DNA from: Castanea sativa
Lineage: Eukaryota; Streptophyta; Magnoliopsida; Fagales; Fagaceae
Length of the DNA stretch: 64,000 bases
Reading direction: 5' to 3'
Assembly: GCF_040712315.1 (NCBI RefSeq)
Contig: NC_134017.1
Span: 2,448,001-2,512,000 of the forward strand
The notes under the pieces were generated by a model. It was not told the DNA's origin and searched no databases. It was given only the letters and a program-made list of their open reading frames with translations. Made by a program: the position numbers and the translations under genes. Positions 62,898-64,000 of the stretch are shown in pieces (position 1 is the first letter of the stretch; each line of letters starts with the position of its first letter).

Positions 62898-64000
62898 TGA
62901 AAAAAAACACTGAAACTAGTTTTTACGAGATTGTTAAATACCTCTATTTTTTGAGTTTATCCTTGTTCCTTTTTGTTATTGTTCTTTATTAAAAAATAAT
63001 AATAAAAAATTGGACATTTAGGAAACTTGCATAGATTCTTAAGAACAAACTAAATTTCGAAAATTACCTATCGAAAAATAAATTTTTTTTTTTGAAGCCA
63101 ATGTAAGACGCCTCATTTTTAGGTACTTGATTTTGAGTAAATCCAAGCTAAGGTTGTATGAAGATCTAAGGGAATAATAGGAATCCAATGTACATAATTA
63201 AAAATAATTTTAATTTGCTTGAACTTTTGCCTTTTTACAAATGAGAGCGAAACTTGCCTTTTTGATACTGTGAGTTAATAAGAACAGAAGAGTCATGCAT
63301 TAGAAAACCGTTACTGGATACAAAACTTATTCCTGTATTAAATTGATAAGAACAATTCGATAAAATAAATAGCTGATAAAAATAAAAAATGTGCTTAGTT
63401 AAACAACATCTGTGTATTAAAAAAAAAAAAATATATATATATATATATTTTTTAGAGTACTAAATATTTTTAACACATACACGGAGAGAGGGAATAAGGT
63501 TTTAAAGAAACTTACAGTGATGTATATCTAAAATGGCTTAGCTCTTGAATATACAACACAAGTTTTAAACCTCTTTAACCCACACTCATTTTTCAAAGTG
63601 TATTAAAATACAATTAATGAAAAAATCAAAGCAAAAATATTACATAAAACAATAAACTAGGTAAAGTGTCCACTTGATGCAACCGCGATTTATAAGAATA
63701 AACTTTTATAGTTTTATTATTATATAATACAAGCAAAGAAATCTAATTTTACTTGAATTACAAGATATTTCTTGCGTTAGGAGTGTGCACACTCGCCAAA
63801 CCAGCGAACCAACCCAACTAAACTCAGTGCATCAGTTTTGTTTTTCTTGGGTTGGGTTAGGCCGCGAATTTCTCAATCCAATAAGATTGGGCTGGGTTGA
63901 AAAAACTCAAATTATACCCATCCACATCCCTACCTACTTCTCTTTTCTTTTTTTCTTGCTTCACCTTTGTCTTTATCCTTTCCATTTTCACAATAATACT
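62692..64000. other. right flank, no gene seen
   Basis: AT-rich. 62692-62815 (ending CCATCCCCAATGCTAGTACTC) looks like the other half of a MITE-type element split by the Tat insertion. A TAA microsatellite lies at 62849-62893, and an AT run at 63431-63448. From about 63780 a GGGTTGGGTTAGGC-type element starts, similar in style to 35221-35260, and runs off the window. Confidence 0.4.
62849..62893. repeat. TAA trinucleotide microsatellite
   Basis: About 14-15 TAA units in a row in the right flank. Confidence 0.92.

Noticed and set aside
1..64000. CRISPR arrays, rRNA, tRNA or organellar inserts
   Set aside because: No spaced repeats, cloverleaf or organellar coding sequence was recognised by eye. 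Weak tRNA-like boxes at 50970 and 51027 fit a SINE at best.

Overview
This is a nuclear window from a flowering plant, almost certainly a eudicot and plausibly a woody rosid. Oak or chestnut relatives would fit, but that is a guess from overall feel. The evidence is a long intron-rich NUP107 gene with plant GT-AG introns, the start of a PHL-like (SPT20-type) gene, a DUF4220/DUF594 gene and a CNL resistance-gene relic, all plant families, set in AT-rich DNA full of LTR retrotransposons, LINEs, MITEs and hAT-like elements. No bacterial, organellar, CRISPR, rRNA or tRNA genes were seen.

Layout. 1-2.3 kb: the 5' end of a minus-strand gene whose first three coding exons join in frame and match PHYTOCHROME-DEPENDENT LATE-FLOWERING; the rest lies left of the window. 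2.3-8.9 kb: intergenic, with a 1.16 kb terminal-inverted-repeat element, a 370 bp direct repeat flanking an LTR fragment, an 848 bp solo LTR and a 25 bp perfect inverted repeat. 8.9-29.8 kb: the complete minus-strand NUP107 gene. I could place all 24 coding exons; they join in frame into 1098 codons plus stop. Its introns hold three or four antisense LINE pieces, a MITE, a 34 bp perfect hairpin and a 280 bp tandem duplication. 29.8-40.5 kb: intergenic, with a fold-back element, a 772 bp solo LTR, a GC-rich hAT-like element, an RNase H-like fragment and two MITEs. 40.6-42.7 kb: a DUF4220/DUF594 membrane-protein gene broken by a frameshift and a stop. 45.1-48.55 kb: a 3.47 kb non-coding element with TG..CA ends and a 5 bp target duplication. 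48.8-49.3 kb: a second copy of the hAT-like family. 49.8-50.8 kb: a decayed CNL resistance gene. 52.0-62.7 kb: a full-length Ty3/gypsy element of the Tat lineage on the minus strand, with two 722-723 bp LTRs, a 5 bp target duplication, a tRNA-Asp-like primer site, broken gag-pol with two RNase H domains, and a spliced gene on the opposite strand.

Only NUP107 (complete) and the PHL-like gene (partial) look intact. The DUF4220, CNL and retroelement genes are broken. The two intact genes have no evident functional link: one builds the nuclear pore scaffold, the other is a transcription or flowering regulator. I found no clearly new biological system. The most unusual structures are the perfect intronic hairpin in NUP107, the spliced antisense gene of the Tat element, and the two GC-rich hAT-like elements with degenerate short repeats.
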